DNA of 54,544 bases from CAZCZY01 sp964503525 (GCA_964503525.1 CAZCZY010000034.1:1-54544); one strand, 5' to 3'. Positions 1-7,565 are shown, counted from the stretch's first letter. Notes: generated by a model not told the origin, from the sequence alone. Numbers and translations: made by a program.

Positions 1-1
1 G

Positions 2-46
2 TTCGGGCGCAAGCGGGAGGTGAAGCGCACGGCTGCCGTCGCGTAA
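2..46 (+). CDS. C-terminal tail of an unidentified protein (cut by window start)
   Basis: One frame is open from the window edge to a TAA at 44-46 and encodes a short basic tail (FGRKREVKRTAAVA). A hairpin terminator follows at 96-128, which fits the end of a transcription unit. Too little is present to name it, and the reading frame itself is a guess: a second frame stays open to about 159 but would run through the terminator. Confidence 0.3.
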   Translation, partial: FGRKREVKRTAAVA

Positions 47-95
47 CGGGAGGCCAGAAGCCCCGTAGGCTTAAGCGCACTTTTGAGGTGAATTT

Positions 96-128
96 AAAAA
101 GCCCCAAGTATCCACTTGGGGCTTTTTC
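96..128. terminator. bidirectional intrinsic terminator
   Basis: Perfect 13-bp inverted repeat (96-108 / 115-127) with a 6-nt loop, A-tract on the left and T-tract on the right. It can terminate the plus-strand gene entering the window and back up the minus-strand RNA terminator at 163-200. Confidence 0.85.
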
Positions 129-162
129 TCGCCCTGAAAATTTTTTTCGGACAAAATAAGAC

Positions 163-200
163 AAAATGAAAGGACCGCATCATGGTTATGATGCGGTCCT
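163..200 (-). terminator. intrinsic terminator of the minus-strand RNA
   Basis: Perfect 13-bp stem (171-183 / 188-200) with a GGTT/AACC loop. Read on the minus strand it is followed by TTCATTTT, the orientation expected to end a transcript coming from about 770. Confidence 0.7.
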
Positions 201-770
201 AGGTGCGACGCATTGCGTCGCGATGTGTGGAAGTCCCCCGTGGTGCATCCCGGGGGACTAAAGTGTGAGCCCCATCTCGGTTCCTACTTTCTTGGCTCAA
301 GACACTCGCTTGAGCGGAAAGGGGAGCGCGGTCCGTGCGCTCAGGTAGTGGTGGTCGCGTTGGCCAACGGTGCCTCGCAATTACCGCGCACTGTGCCATG
401 CCCGTGCCCGTTGTTTTTGGGCGGAGTGGTGCTAGCGCCTACTGACTTAAGTCGTGCGACGAACCGCCAGCAATTGTTCTGAACAACGCCCTGCGTCATC
501 TTCGTGACCAAGTTAACTCGGCCTAGTGATTACCACTCAAAGGGTGGCGCTCCAGCGGTTGGTGTTTTTGAGGCACCGAAGGCTTTTTGGGAGGGGTACT
601 AGTGGCTATGCCGTATTTTTTCGCCCTTCCTTGCGCGACTCCAAGTTTTTGAAACGAACGACCGACCGACACCGACTGCGACCGACGAGGGACCACCGCA
701 GCGACCGAAGATCTAGAGCAGGTTGCTCGCTTGACCGGATGCTTTCCGGGTGCAATCACCTCTAGTGGTT
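163..770 (-). ncRNA. candidate long structured non-coding RNA (~600 nt), family not recognised
   Basis: No convincing gene lies between 47 and 973. On the minus strand a good promoter (TTGACA 804-799, 16-nt spacer, TAAAGT 782-777) starts a stretch that ends in a 13-bp terminator hairpin (171-200) followed by a T-rich run. In between are many self-complementary segments: 205-211/215-221, 233-240/251-258, 326-331/339-344 region, and palindromes such as 474-486. Short A5 loops recur (AAAAAC or AAAAAG four times). Hallmarks of tmRNA (tRNA-like 3' end, tag ORF), RNase P RNA (GAGGAAAGUCC, ACAGAAA) and SRP RNA were looked for and not seen. Transcript limits are inferred from promoter and terminator. 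It may be a ROOL/GOLLD/OLE-like large RNA or a new class; it could also be a decayed intergenic region. Confidence 0.5.
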
Positions 771-776
771 CCGAGC

Positions 777-804
777 ACTTTAGCAGAAAATAAAAAATTG
801 TCAA
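777..804 (-). promoter_or_regulatory. promoter of the candidate ncRNA
   Basis: On the minus strand: TTGACA (804-799), 16-nt A/T-rich spacer, TAAAGT (782-777). Predicted start near 770. No plausible start codon or Shine-Dalgarno follows, supporting an RNA gene. Confidence 0.6.
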
Positions 805-889
805 GACCCCCTGTACGGACAATTTAAAATACGGCCTAATTAATGCTTTAGAAGGCCAAAAAGCCATAAAATGACAAATAAAGGCGGGC

Positions 890-918
890 TTGACAGAGGC
901 CGTTTTTATTGCTACGGT
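890..918 (+). promoter_or_regulatory. promoter of the 974 gene
   Basis: TTGACA (890-895), 17-nt spacer, TACGGT (913-918), about 55 nt before a Shine-Dalgarno-led ATG at 974. The same TACGGT -10 box recurs in the promoter at 3672-3699. Confidence 0.55.
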
Positions 919-973
919 AGCGTCCTTATGGCCTCGTCAGAGGTCTGTTCTTTCCAACACAGGAGGCAAATCC

Positions 974-1375
974 ATGTACTCGCGTTTCAGCAATCTTTGG
1001 CTGCCCGCCGCAATGCTTGTCGCAGTGATCGTAATTGCGATGAGGCCCACTCGGTTCGAGCAGGTACCCGATGGGACATACAAGATCAAGGCCAGTGCCC
1101 TGACCTACAACGGGCGGCGAGCAATGGCCGGTCAGACCCAGCCGGAGTTCTGCTTCATCAGCTTCCGATTGCCGGATGGTGTCCTGTCGCCGAGTCTCGC
1201 ACCCTACAGAATTCTGGTGAGTGCTTTTCCGGGGGATCCTCAAGTGCGTGTCTACCACGATACGTCAGGCACCAAGCACGTCGAGCTTGTTGTTCCGCCC
1301 AGCATCATGTGGGCAAGCGAGATTCCCGAGCATCAACGCCTTGGTGGCAACCTGACATTGGAGGTGCGTCAATGA
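974..1375 (+). CDS. small membrane-anchored protein of unknown function
   Basis: 133 aa. The ATG at 974 is chosen because an AGGAGG sits at 961-966; a longer TTG-started frame would begin inside the promoter. One hydrophobic segment (about residues 8-23) is an N-terminal anchor or signal, followed by a roughly 110-residue extracytoplasmic domain rich in beta-type residues. The stop overlaps the next start (ATGA at 1372-1375), so the two are translationally coupled. No family recognised. Confidence 0.75.
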   Translation: MYSRFSNLWLPAAMLVAVIVIAMRPTRFEQVPDGTYKIKASALTYNGRRAMAGQTQPEFCFISFRLPDGVLSPSLAPYRILVSAFPGDPQVRVYHDTSGTKHVELVVPPSIMWASEIPEHQRLGGNLTLEVRQ

Positions 1376-1593
1376 GCCTGGTCAACATTCTCATAGTTCT
1401 CTTTGTACCGGGACTTATTGCAACGCTGTTTGGAGCAGTGGGATTGCTCATCTATCTGGACGAAAATGTCCATGGTGGAATCAGTCGCGTGATCCTCAAC
1501 GGGATCCTCGAGTTCCTCGAACTGTTTCCCGATTATACGGCCAGCGAATCTTCGCCGGCCGTTTTTGTTTACGCGCAGTTCCAGGTGGTATGA
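1372..1593 (+). CDS. small single-pass membrane protein, unknown
   Basis: 73 aa, starting in an ATGA overlap with the 974 gene. Residues 4-29 are strongly hydrophobic; the rest contains a short amphipathic stretch. Odd feature: a strong terminator hairpin (1537-1562 plus T-tract) lies inside the reading frame, before its stop, and the stop itself overlaps the next promoter. Either the last 15 or so codons are untranslated in most transcripts or the true end has been altered by a sequence change. Confidence 0.6.
   Translation: MSLVNILIVLFVPGLIATLFGAVGLLIYLDENVHGGISRVILNGILEFLELFPDYTASESSPAVFVYAQFQVV
1537..1567 (+). terminator. intrinsic terminator inside the end of the 1372 gene
   Basis: Stem 1537-1542 / 1557-1562 (ACGGCC/GGCCGT) continues across one mismatch into GCGAA/TTCGC with a 2-nt loop, followed by TTTTTGTTT. 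A transcript ended here would lack the stop codon at 1591-1593. Confidence 0.75.
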
Positions 1594-1594
1594 T
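1565..1594 (+). promoter_or_regulatory. leaderless promoter of the 1601 gene
   Basis: TTGTTT (1565-1570), 18-nt spacer, TATGAT (1589-1594), then only 6 nt before ATG 1601. The expected +1 falls on or next to the start codon. Confidence 0.55.
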
Positions 1595-1600
1595 GCCGCT

Positions 1601-2983
1601 ATGGAAATACGACGCTCACCGGAAGTCGCTCGGCCCACAGCTGAGAAAAAAAAGCCCAGCCTTACGGTTTGGATTTGGGTAGCTATTGCGATTCTTGTAG
1701 TAGCCGGCATTGTAGTGCTGGCTCTTTTTGCGTTTGGTGTTTTTGGCACAAAAACCAATAAAACAACGGACTCTTTATCGAACTCAGGCTCGCAAACATC
1801 TAATGACACGAGTGAGGTCGCCACGGGTATCACGGTTGAGCCAACCCCCGACGCGGATGAGTTGACGCGCCTTACATATGGCCGTCAGTTTGATTTACGA
1901 AAAGATGAAGATGCAGAAAAACCATTTCGATTTAGTGTGAATGCGGTAGACACAAAAGTTTCAGCAACAAAAGATTTAGATCAAGGCACCCTTTTTGACT
2001 TGAGCGGTACCTCAAAAGACATCCCGCTTACGGCGTGGGCGGCACCCAACGGAAAATTAATCGCGGTACTACAGGATCGCAATTACGAAAAAAAACAGGG
2101 CGAAGATGGTGAGCAGACGCTGTACGTCACCAGCGTCGATGGACGCGCACGACATAACATCGCAGAGGGCACGCTTAATATATTTGGCTCGCCGGTTTGG
2201 TCAGAGGACTCCAAGTTTTTATTTTACTCCGAGTTTTTCACGGATGGAGATGGCACCGATTTTAAAATTACCAATAAGCTGCACGTTTTTGACGTTGCTA
2301 ACGGAAAGCTCAATAGTTTTGAGCGGCCGCAAGAGGATTCGGACGGCACTGGCCTGCTACCCAAAGCAGTGCGCGGTGAGGACCTTTTTGTTGTACGCGT
2401 TAACCCTGGCATCGAAGATCCGGGGGAGCTTGGCGTGATCAGTCTTGGCGCCAACGCAGCAGCCGATGGCGACTTTGAAAAACTTATGGATTTCTCGATT
2501 GCTGGGCGAGGGTTTGCAATTTCTCACGATGGAAAATCGGTTGTTGTGGCACGGGGGACTGGAGAAAGTTTGGGATCAGAGGCGGAAGGTCCATTTTTGA
2601 TCGAACTGTTTGATCGCGCCACGGGCGAGTTGACTGAGTTACGGAAAAGTCCGACTGAGCGCTACACGGCGCCACTATTTAGCAAAGATGATGAGAGCAT
2701 TGTATATGGTGCCATCTCTGGTTTGTGGCGCCTGGATATTGGCACCAAAAAACGAACCAATATATTATCGAGCGACGAGGCAGATAAAATTGGTAAGAGC
2801 GCGGAGGTGACGCCGGTGAGTGTTCGCCCCGATGATGGCTTACTTTTGTTTACCGTAGACTCGGCGGGATCAGTTGAATTTATGCTCGTAGATTTCGATG
2901 CTGATGAAGCAAAGGTCGCTGACTTACTTGATTTGGAATTGAAAGACGACGAACCTGACAATTTTTACGGCTGGATACAATAA
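1601..2983 (+). CDS. membrane-anchored TolB/WD40-like beta-propeller protein
   Basis: 460 aa. The ATG at 1601 is preferred over an upstream TTG because TATGAT lies 6 nt before it. A cytosolic Lys-rich tail precedes one transmembrane helix (about residues 25-50), then a Ser/Thr/Asn linker and an extracytoplasmic domain built from repeats of the type 'P-NGK-IAVL', 'SPVWSEDSKFLFYS', 'AISHDGKSVVVA', 'PLFSKDDESIVYG', each followed by a hydrophobic strand. This is the TolB/DPP-IV type propeller pattern. Probable binding or scaffold role at the envelope; no catalytic motif is visible. Its stop overlaps the next start (TAATG), so it is coupled to the reductase gene. The protein at 29315 has the same architecture. 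Confidence 0.75.
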   Translation: MEIRRSPEVARPTAEKKKPSLTVWIWVAIAILVVAGIVVLALFAFGVFGTKTNKTTDSLSNSGSQTSNDTSEVATGITVEPTPDADELTRLTYGRQFDLRKDEDAEKPFRFSVNAVDTKVSATKDLDQGTLFDLSGTSKDIPLTAWAAPNGKLIAVLQDRNYEKKQGEDGEQTLYVTSVDGRARHNIAEGTLNIFGSPVWSEDSKFLFYSEFFTDGDGTDFKITNKLHVFDVANGKLNSFERPQEDSDGTGLLPKAVRGEDLFVVRVNPGIEDPGELGVISLGANAAADGDFEKLMDFSIAGRGFAISHDGKSVVVARGTGESLGSEAEGPFLIELFDRATGELTELRKSPTERYTAPLFSKDDESIVYGAISGLWRLDIGTKKRTNILSSDEADKIGKSAEVTPVSVRPDDGLLLFTVDSAGSVEFMLVDFDADEAKVADLLDLELKDDEPDNFYGWIQ

Positions 2984-3675
2984 TGGCTCGCAACGCAATT
3001 TCAGCTCTGGCACTTGTCGGGACATTACAAACAGGTACGGGCCTCACCAATACCGTTGAGCTTACCAACGTGGTGCTGGGCTATCTAGGGAAGTTGGGCG
3101 TAAGCACGGAGATGGTTCGCCTCGCAAATTTGAATTTACCCGCAGGCATAGATGAGACAATTGACGGCACCGGCAAAAACGACGACTGGCCGGCACTCGC
3201 AAAAAAAATTCGTGCGGCGGACATCGTAATCTTTGCAACGCCAATTTGGTGGGGCGAACATTCTAGTTTAATTCAGCGTGTGCTTGAGCGTATGACTCAC
3301 TTTGATGAGAGCTACATTGCTACCAACAAATCGGATTTGTATCACAAAGTCGCCGGCGTTGTGATTACCGGCCACGAAGACGGTGCGCAACACATCATGG
3401 GCAGTTTATTTAGCACGCTGCAGTGGTTTGGATTTGTCATTCCACCGGAAAGTTTTGCCTACTGGATTGGTGAAGTCGGCGGCTCGATGATCGAGGATCC
3501 AGACAAACGCCGCGCTAATGTAAGTACCGACCGGATGGCTCGTGTTATGGCGCGCAATCTTGCAAATTACGCGACGCTGATCACAACACATCGCGACGAA
3601 CTAGAAAAATTTGCAGAAACTCATCCCGCGCGCGTTGGTTCGCGTGGGGGAACCTACGTTACGCCTTCCGATTGA
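2983..3675 (+). CDS. flavodoxin-fold NAD(P)H-dependent oxidoreductase
   Basis: 230 aa, starting on the A of the previous stop (TAATG). The fold is visible as an N-terminal beta strand and Thr/Gly-rich phosphate loop (residues 9-22), then 'ADIVIFATPIWWGEHSS', the typical second flavin-contact loop of NADPH-dependent FMN reductases, and a third strand 'VAGVVITGHEDGA'. It is probably cytosolic and binds FMN, reducing quinones or other acceptors with NAD(P)H. Substrate unknown. A distant relative lies at 33192. Confidence 0.8.
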   Translation: MARNAISALALVGTLQTGTGLTNTVELTNVVLGYLGKLGVSTEMVRLANLNLPAGIDETIDGTGKNDDWPALAKKIRAADIVIFATPIWWGEHSSLIQRVLERMTHFDESYIATNKSDLYHKVAGVVITGHEDGAQHIMGSLFSTLQWFGFVIPPESFAYWIGEVGGSMIEDPDKRRANVSTDRMARVMARNLANYATLITTHRDELEKFAETHPARVGSRGGTYVTPSD

Positions 3676-3699
3676 CAGTCCGGCCCAGTTTGATACGGT
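3672..3699 (+). promoter_or_regulatory. promoter of the 3800 gene
   Basis: TTGACA (3672-3677) overlapping the upstream stop codon, 16-nt spacer, TACGGT (3694-3699); about 95 nt of leader and then a GAGGAG Shine-Dalgarno before ATG 3800. Confidence 0.55.
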
Positions 3700-3799
3700 G
3701 CCCAACTTCTGATTTTTCTGGCTACGCCGTTTGCAGAAGGACGGACTGTTCGTCCCTTACAAACTTTTTGCGAAAATACACAGTCGAGAGGAGCGTGAC

Positions 3800-5005
3800 A
3801 TGAGTAAACAACTACCGCGGGTAAAGATAGAAGAGGCTGTCGCCGAGATTCCAACAGCGGATCTCATTCCAGATGACTATCACGCGCGGCCCGATAGGCA
3901 TGTGGTCGTGCCAGCCAAGGCTCAGGCTGCAATGGCCCCAGCAGTCGACATCGAACCAGCTGGTGGCATGGAACTGGCAGGCGGTGGCGGAACCCTGGTG
4001 CCAAGTCCGGACGGTGACCAGTCCAGCCTGGCCGGTGAACTGCCGTTGAATCTTGACGCACCAGCGCAGCGGTCCCAGCCGGTGCCGCATCGTACTTCAA
4101 GCCCACGGGCAATCCCAGCAATTCCGCCAAGCAAGACTAATTACTGGGAATTCTTTTGGCAGACGATCCTTCCAGTTTGCGGGCTCTTGATGATCTTTGC
4201 TCCACTGTTGGGCATGATTATCACGGGCGTCGTAACGGGCAACACTACTCAGGCCTGGGCTCCCACGGTTGGCATAGTCGTGATCGCCATTGCATGGGGT
4301 TTGTGGGATAGCATCGGTGCCGGACTTTTGGTTCGAGCATGTAGCTGGCTTGTCGTCCTCGGATTGGCGGCTGGCCTAATGCACCGCAACTATCTAGTGT
4401 TGTGGGTTGCTGGCATCTCGATCGTCGGCTGGGCGACTTCCAAGTGGGCAATCGGGGCTGATGAAGACGATAAGAAATCGTCGCGCCGACTGGCACTCAA
4501 GGCGGCGTTTCTTGCACCGGCGGCAGTTCTCATTGCCGCATCGTCGATGTATTTCTCGCCGCTCGGAACTGGGCGCGGCTGGATCATCAATGACGAGACG
4601 GTGGTGATGTCGCAGGGGCATGCCTTCGCGATCCCATTTGTTGCCAAGATCCGGTCGGTCGCAAAGTGGTATGACATTTCTGTGGCCATTGACCAGCTCA
4701 CGAGTGATAAAGTACGAATCACCGGCACTGCTGTGGTCGACGGCGCATGGTTGACCTCTGATAAGGTTGCACTCATGGCCGTCGTCAATCAGCATGCACG
4801 CGCAGATGTTTTCATCAACGAACACCTGACCGATTTTGTTCGGGCACACGTTGAAGAAGAAATCGCAAAAACCCTCGCTGCTGACTTTCGGGGGGTCACC
4901 GCTTTGAACGTACCAGTCGAGGAACGATCGGCCATCAACAAGGATTTGGCGCTCACTTGGAACGGTCGGATCGAACTGGCCGACATCCAGGCCAATTTCA
5001 AATAA
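3800..5005 (+). CDS. multi-spanning membrane protein with SPFH/Band-7-like C-terminal domain
   Basis: 401 aa. ATG 3800 follows a GAGGAG at 3787-3793. Residues 1-115 are a Pro/Ala-rich, probably disordered cytosolic region. About 116-240 hold several transmembrane helices (around 124-146, 150-170, 175-195, 200-215 and 240-255). The C-terminal 140 residues read like a prohibitin/SPFH core: a start 'NDETVVMSQGHAFAIPFVAK', repeated strands with 'DKVRITGTAVVDG', then a long helix 'FVRAHVEEEIAKTLA' and a terminal 'IELADIQANF' strand. The SPFH reading is by eye and inferential. Monocistronic: own promoter and strong terminator at 5062-5091. Codon use is more GC-rich than in neighbours. Confidence 0.65.
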   Translation: MSKQLPRVKIEEAVAEIPTADLIPDDYHARPDRHVVVPAKAQAAMAPAVDIEPAGGMELAGGGGTLVPSPDGDQSSLAGELPLNLDAPAQRSQPVPHRTSSPRAIPAIPPSKTNYWEFFWQTILPVCGLLMIFAPLLGMIITGVVTGNTTQAWAPTVGIVVIAIAWGLWDSIGAGLLVRACSWLVVLGLAAGLMHRNYLVLWVAGISIVGWATSKWAIGADEDDKKSSRRLALKAAFLAPAAVLIAASSMYFSPLGTGRGWIINDETVVMSQGHAFAIPFVAKIRSVAKWYDISVAIDQLTSDKVRITGTAVVDGAWLTSDKVALMAVVNQHARADVFINEHLTDFVRAHVEEEIAKTLAADFRGVTALNVPVEERSAINKDLALTWNGRIELADIQANFK

Positions 5006-5061
5006 GTGCAGTCGCACCACTGCAAGACTGTGTCTCGGTCGCGACTCGTTCTGCATCACAG

Positions 5062-5091
5062 GGCTCTCCAAAATTGGGGAGCCTTTTTTTC
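5062..5091 (+). terminator. intrinsic terminator of the 3800 gene
   Basis: 8-bp stem (5062-5069 / 5076-5083, one G-T pair), 6-nt loop, seven T residues. Confidence 0.85.
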
Positions 5092-5131
5092 TACTCGCCG
5101 GCTTCACTCGCAAGCCGCGTCCGCTGACGAC

Positions 5132-5161
5132 TTGTCACTCGAGGGGGGAGAGTGCTAACGT
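5132..5161 (+). promoter_or_regulatory. CIRCE operator overlapping a promoter (HrcA heat-shock control)
   Basis: 5132-5158 reads TTGTCACTC - 9 nt - GAGTGCTAA. The right arm is a perfect CIRCE half; the left differs from TTAGCACTC at two positions, exactly those that turn it into a -35-like TTGTCA. With TAACGT at 5156-5161 this gives TTGTCA-N18-TAACGT, so HrcA binding would cover the promoter. HrcA itself is not in the window. It lies about 300 nt before groES. Confidence 0.8.
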
Positions 5162-5454
5162 GGCGACGTTGTTCTTTTGGGTTTATTGACGCTGGCGTTG
5201 CGGCCTTTTGGTTCCCCTCGGGGGCAAACCGCGAGAAACCAAAAGCCTGACATGGCTATGAGTGTCCGGGCATCGGCGATGCATGGATACGACACGCAAC
5301 CACGTTAAAACCTACATTTCGACAGGGCGAACAGGGACTTCCCGCCCGTGTGATTTTTTGTTTGCTTGAGTACATCGTTTTGTACGAACGCAATAAATAA
5401 GGCACGGCGAAGTTTTCTGTTCGTGACAAATTTATTTACTAACCATACAAACAT
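5162..5454 (+). other. long groES leader with alternative hairpins
   Basis: Gene-free stretch between CIRCE and groES. GGCCTTTTGGTT (around 5201-5213) can pair with AACCAAAAGCC (around 5238-5248), or its GGTTCCCC part can pair locally with GGGG...AACC, so the two structures compete. Further on are GGGCG/CGCCC and GTACA/TGTAC hairpins. Near groES a TACTAA (5437-5442) resembles the TACTAA before groEL (5803-5808) and could be a second -10 box. No ORF of note. Confidence 0.45.
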
Positions 5455-5754
5455 ATGGCACAAAGTTTGCGACCGCTCGGTGACAAGGTTGTCATCAAAG
5501 CGCAGAAGCAGGAAGAAAAAACTAAGTCGGGCATCGTCTTGCCAGCCACTGCAGAAAAAGAAAAGCCGGAGCAGGGCGAAGTCATCGCCGTGGGCCCGGG
5601 CAAGATGAGCGACGACGGCAAGATTATGCCGATGTCTTTAAAAGTTGGTGACACGGTGTTGTTCCAAAAGTATGGTCCGACCGAAATAAAAATCGACGAT
5701 GTGGAGTATTTGGTGGTATCCGAAAACGACGTACTCGCTGTTGTCGAGAAATAA
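5455..5754 (+). CDS. groES: co-chaperonin GroES (Cpn10)
   Basis: 99 aa, typical family length. Starts 'MAQSLRPLGDKVVIKAQ' and contains the mobile-loop region 'EEKTKSGIVLPATAEKEKPE' with the conserved GIVLP motif used to dock on GroEL, then 'GEVIAVGPGK' and the C-terminal 'VLAVVEK'. Forms the heptameric lid of the GroEL cage in the cytosol. No Shine-Dalgarno is visible before the ATG. Followed 64 nt later by groEL; both are expected to be under CIRCE/HrcA. Confidence 0.97.
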   Translation: MAQSLRPLGDKVVIKAQKQEEKTKSGIVLPATAEKEKPEQGEVIAVGPGKMSDDGKIMPMSLKVGDTVLFQKYGPTEIKIDDVEYLVVSENDVLAVVEK

Positions 5755-5758
5755 TTTT

Positions 5759-5791
5759 TTGCGGATTTACAAAGTTATATTGCGGATTTAC
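5759..5791 (+). repeat. direct repeat in the groES-groEL spacer
   Basis: TTGCGGATTTAC occurs at 5759-5770 and 5780-5791, exactly 21 bp (two helical turns) apart. The second copy can serve as a -35 (TTGCGG 5780-5785, 17-nt spacer, TACTAA 5803-5808), giving groEL an almost leaderless promoter of its own. Confidence 0.5.
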
Positions 5792-5818
5792 GAAAAATAA
5801 TCTACTAACGAAAATTTT

Positions 5819-7459
5819 ATGGCAAAACAGATTGTATTTGCAGAGACGGCGCGACAGGGCCTCTTGGCCGGCGTCAATAAATTATCCAACGCGGTCAAAG
5901 TTACACTTGGTCCCAAAGGCCGCAACGTAGCTCTTGATAAAGGGTTTGGCGCACCAACCATCACCAATGATGGTGTTACGATTGCCAAGGAGATAGATCT
6001 CAAAGATAAGTTTGAGAACATGGGTGCCCAGTTGCTACAGGAAGTTGCGACCAAAACTAATGACGTCGCGGGAGATGGCACTACCACTGCAACAGTTTTG
6101 GCTCAAGCGATTGTGACCGAGGGAGTTAAAAACGTCACGGCCGGAGCCAATCCAATGTTGATTCGGCGTGGGATTGAGCGCGGTGTTGAGGCCGTGGTCA
6201 AAAAGCTCGCTGAAATTTCCAAGCCAATCAAGACCAAAGAAGAGCGAGCACAGGTCGCGTCTATTTCTGCTGGAGACGAAACTGTCGGTAAGTTAATTTC
6301 CGAGATCATGGAACAAGTTGGACCCAACGGAGTCGTCACGGTGGAGGAAGGTCAAACACTTGGACTTGATAAAGAAGTTGTTGAGGGAATGCAGTTCGAC
6401 AATGGGTATATTTCTCCGTACATGATTACCAATACCGCTCGGATGGAATCAGTGTCTGAGGACCCGATGATCTTGATTACAGACAAGAAGATTTCTTCGA
6501 TCGCTGAGATTTTACCGTTGCTCGAGAAACTCGCTCAAGCTGGTAAGAAAAACTTTGTGATTATTTCTGAAGAAGTTGACGGTGAAGCGCTCGCCACGTT
6601 GATCGTCAACAAGCTCAAGGGAGTCTTTAATACCTTGGCGGTTAAGGCGCCTGGGTTTGGCGATCGCCGCAAAGAAATGTTGGCGGATATTGCGACATTG
6701 ACCGGCGGTACCGTAATTTCTGAAGATGTTGGTCTTAAGCTCGACAAGACTGAGATCACACATCTTGGTCAAGCGAGTAAAGTTATTGCTGATAAAGACA
6801 ACACCACAGTCATTGGTGGTAAGGGTGATAAAAAAGCCATCAACGAGCGGATCGAACAAATTCGCAAACAACTGGAGCAGACCGAGAGCGAGTTTGACCG
6901 CGAGAAGTTGCAAGAACGCTTGGCAAAATTGTCAGGTGGCGTGGGTGTAATCAAAGTTGGAGCTGCAACAGAAACAGAATTGGAAGAAAAAAAGCACCGT
7001 ATCGAAGACGCCGTGTCTGCAACCAAGGCAGCCGTCGAGGAGGGGATTGTTCCGGGTGGTGGCGTGGCGTTGATCCGCGCAATCCCAGCATTGAACGATG
7101 TCAAAGCCAAGGGTGATGAGACGGTTGGTATTAAGATATTGCGGCGCGCACTTGAAGAGCCGCTACGACAAATTGCCGCTAACGCTGGTCAAGATGGCGC
7201 GGTTGTTTTGTCAGAAGTCGTTAAGCGCGAAGGTAATTTTGGCTACAATGCGGCCGACGATAAGTTTGAGGACTTGGTCAAAGCGGGAATCATTGATCCA
7301 ACCAAGGTGACACGTTCGGCATTGCAAAATGCGGCTAGTGTATCGGCAATGTTACTGACGACTGAGGCAGCCGTCACGGATTTGCCCGAGAAAAAAGATC
7401 CAGCGCCGGGCGGAATGCCGGGTGGAATGGGTGACATGCACGGTGGTATGGGGATGTAG
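5819..7459 (+). CDS. groEL: chaperonin GroEL (Cpn60)
   Basis: 546 aa, full family length. Visible landmarks: 'VTLGPKGRNV' near residue 30, the ATP-binding 'GDGTTTATVLAQ' near 86-97, 'VEGMQFDNGYISPYM' at the apical hinge, the DRRKEML apical segment, and 'GGGVALIRA' near 413. It ends in the classical Gly-Met tail (GGMPGGMGDMHGGMGM). Folds client proteins in an ATP-driven 14-mer with GroES. GroEL is not universal in reduced Patescibacteria, so its retention with CIRCE control is informative. A short hairpin terminator follows at 7500. Confidence 0.98.
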   Translation: MAKQIVFAETARQGLLAGVNKLSNAVKVTLGPKGRNVALDKGFGAPTITNDGVTIAKEIDLKDKFENMGAQLLQEVATKTNDVAGDGTTTATVLAQAIVTEGVKNVTAGANPMLIRRGIERGVEAVVKKLAEISKPIKTKEERAQVASISAGDETVGKLISEIMEQVGPNGVVTVEEGQTLGLDKEVVEGMQFDNGYISPYMITNTARMESVSEDPMILITDKKISSIAEILPLLEKLAQAGKKNFVIISEEVDGEALATLIVNKLKGVFNTLAVKAPGFGDRRKEMLADIATLTGGTVISEDVGLKLDKTEITHLGQASKVIADKDNTTVIGGKGDKKAINERIEQIRKQLEQTESEFDREKLQERLAKLSGGVGVIKVGAATETELEEKKHRIEDAVSATKAAVEEGIVPGGGVALIRAIPALNDVKAKGDETVGIKILRRALEEPLRQIAANAGQDGAVVLSEVVKREGNFGYNAADDKFEDLVKAGIIDPTKVTRSALQNAASVSAMLLTTEAAVTDLPEKKDPAPGGMPGGMGDMHGGMGM

Positions 7460-7499
7460 ACGTGCAAGAGGGACGACAACGAAAAATGGTCGTAGCAAG

Positions 7500-7522
7500 A
7501 AGGGCACACGCTGCCCTTTTTG
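7500..7522 (+). terminator. intrinsic terminator of groESL
   Basis: 7-bp stem (7500-7506 / 7512-7518), 5-nt loop, T5 run. Confidence 0.8.
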
Positions 7523-7536
7523 TTCGCCCAAAAAAC

Positions 7537-7565
7537 TTGACAAACGTGTTAAAATGCTGTAGAAT
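7537..7565 (+). promoter_or_regulatory. strong promoter of the tandem surface-protein genes
   Basis: Consensus TTGACA (7537-7542), 17-nt spacer, TAGAAT (7560-7565). This is the best sigma-70 promoter in the window. It precedes AAAAGGAG (7612-7619) and the ATG at 7632, suggesting abundant expression. Confidence 0.8.

Noticed and set aside
163..770. tmRNA, RNase P RNA or SRP RNA
   Set aside because: No CCA-ended tRNA-like domain or tag ORF, no GAGGAAAGUCC or ACAGAAA core of RNase P, no SRP apical loop.
523..867. A 114-codon minus-strand frame across the ncRNA candidate
   Set aside because: No Shine-Dalgarno, start lies upstream of the predicted transcript start, and the composition is low-complexity Pro/Ser/Arg with no protein-like pattern.
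2983..3675. Start at a later ATG for the reductase
   Set aside because: The TAATG overlap with the upstream gene and the flavin-binding N-terminal strand both require the 2983 start.
4394..5113. A 239-codon minus-strand frame
   Set aside because: Antisense shadow of the 3800 gene, which has a promoter, Shine-Dalgarno, membrane helices and terminator.
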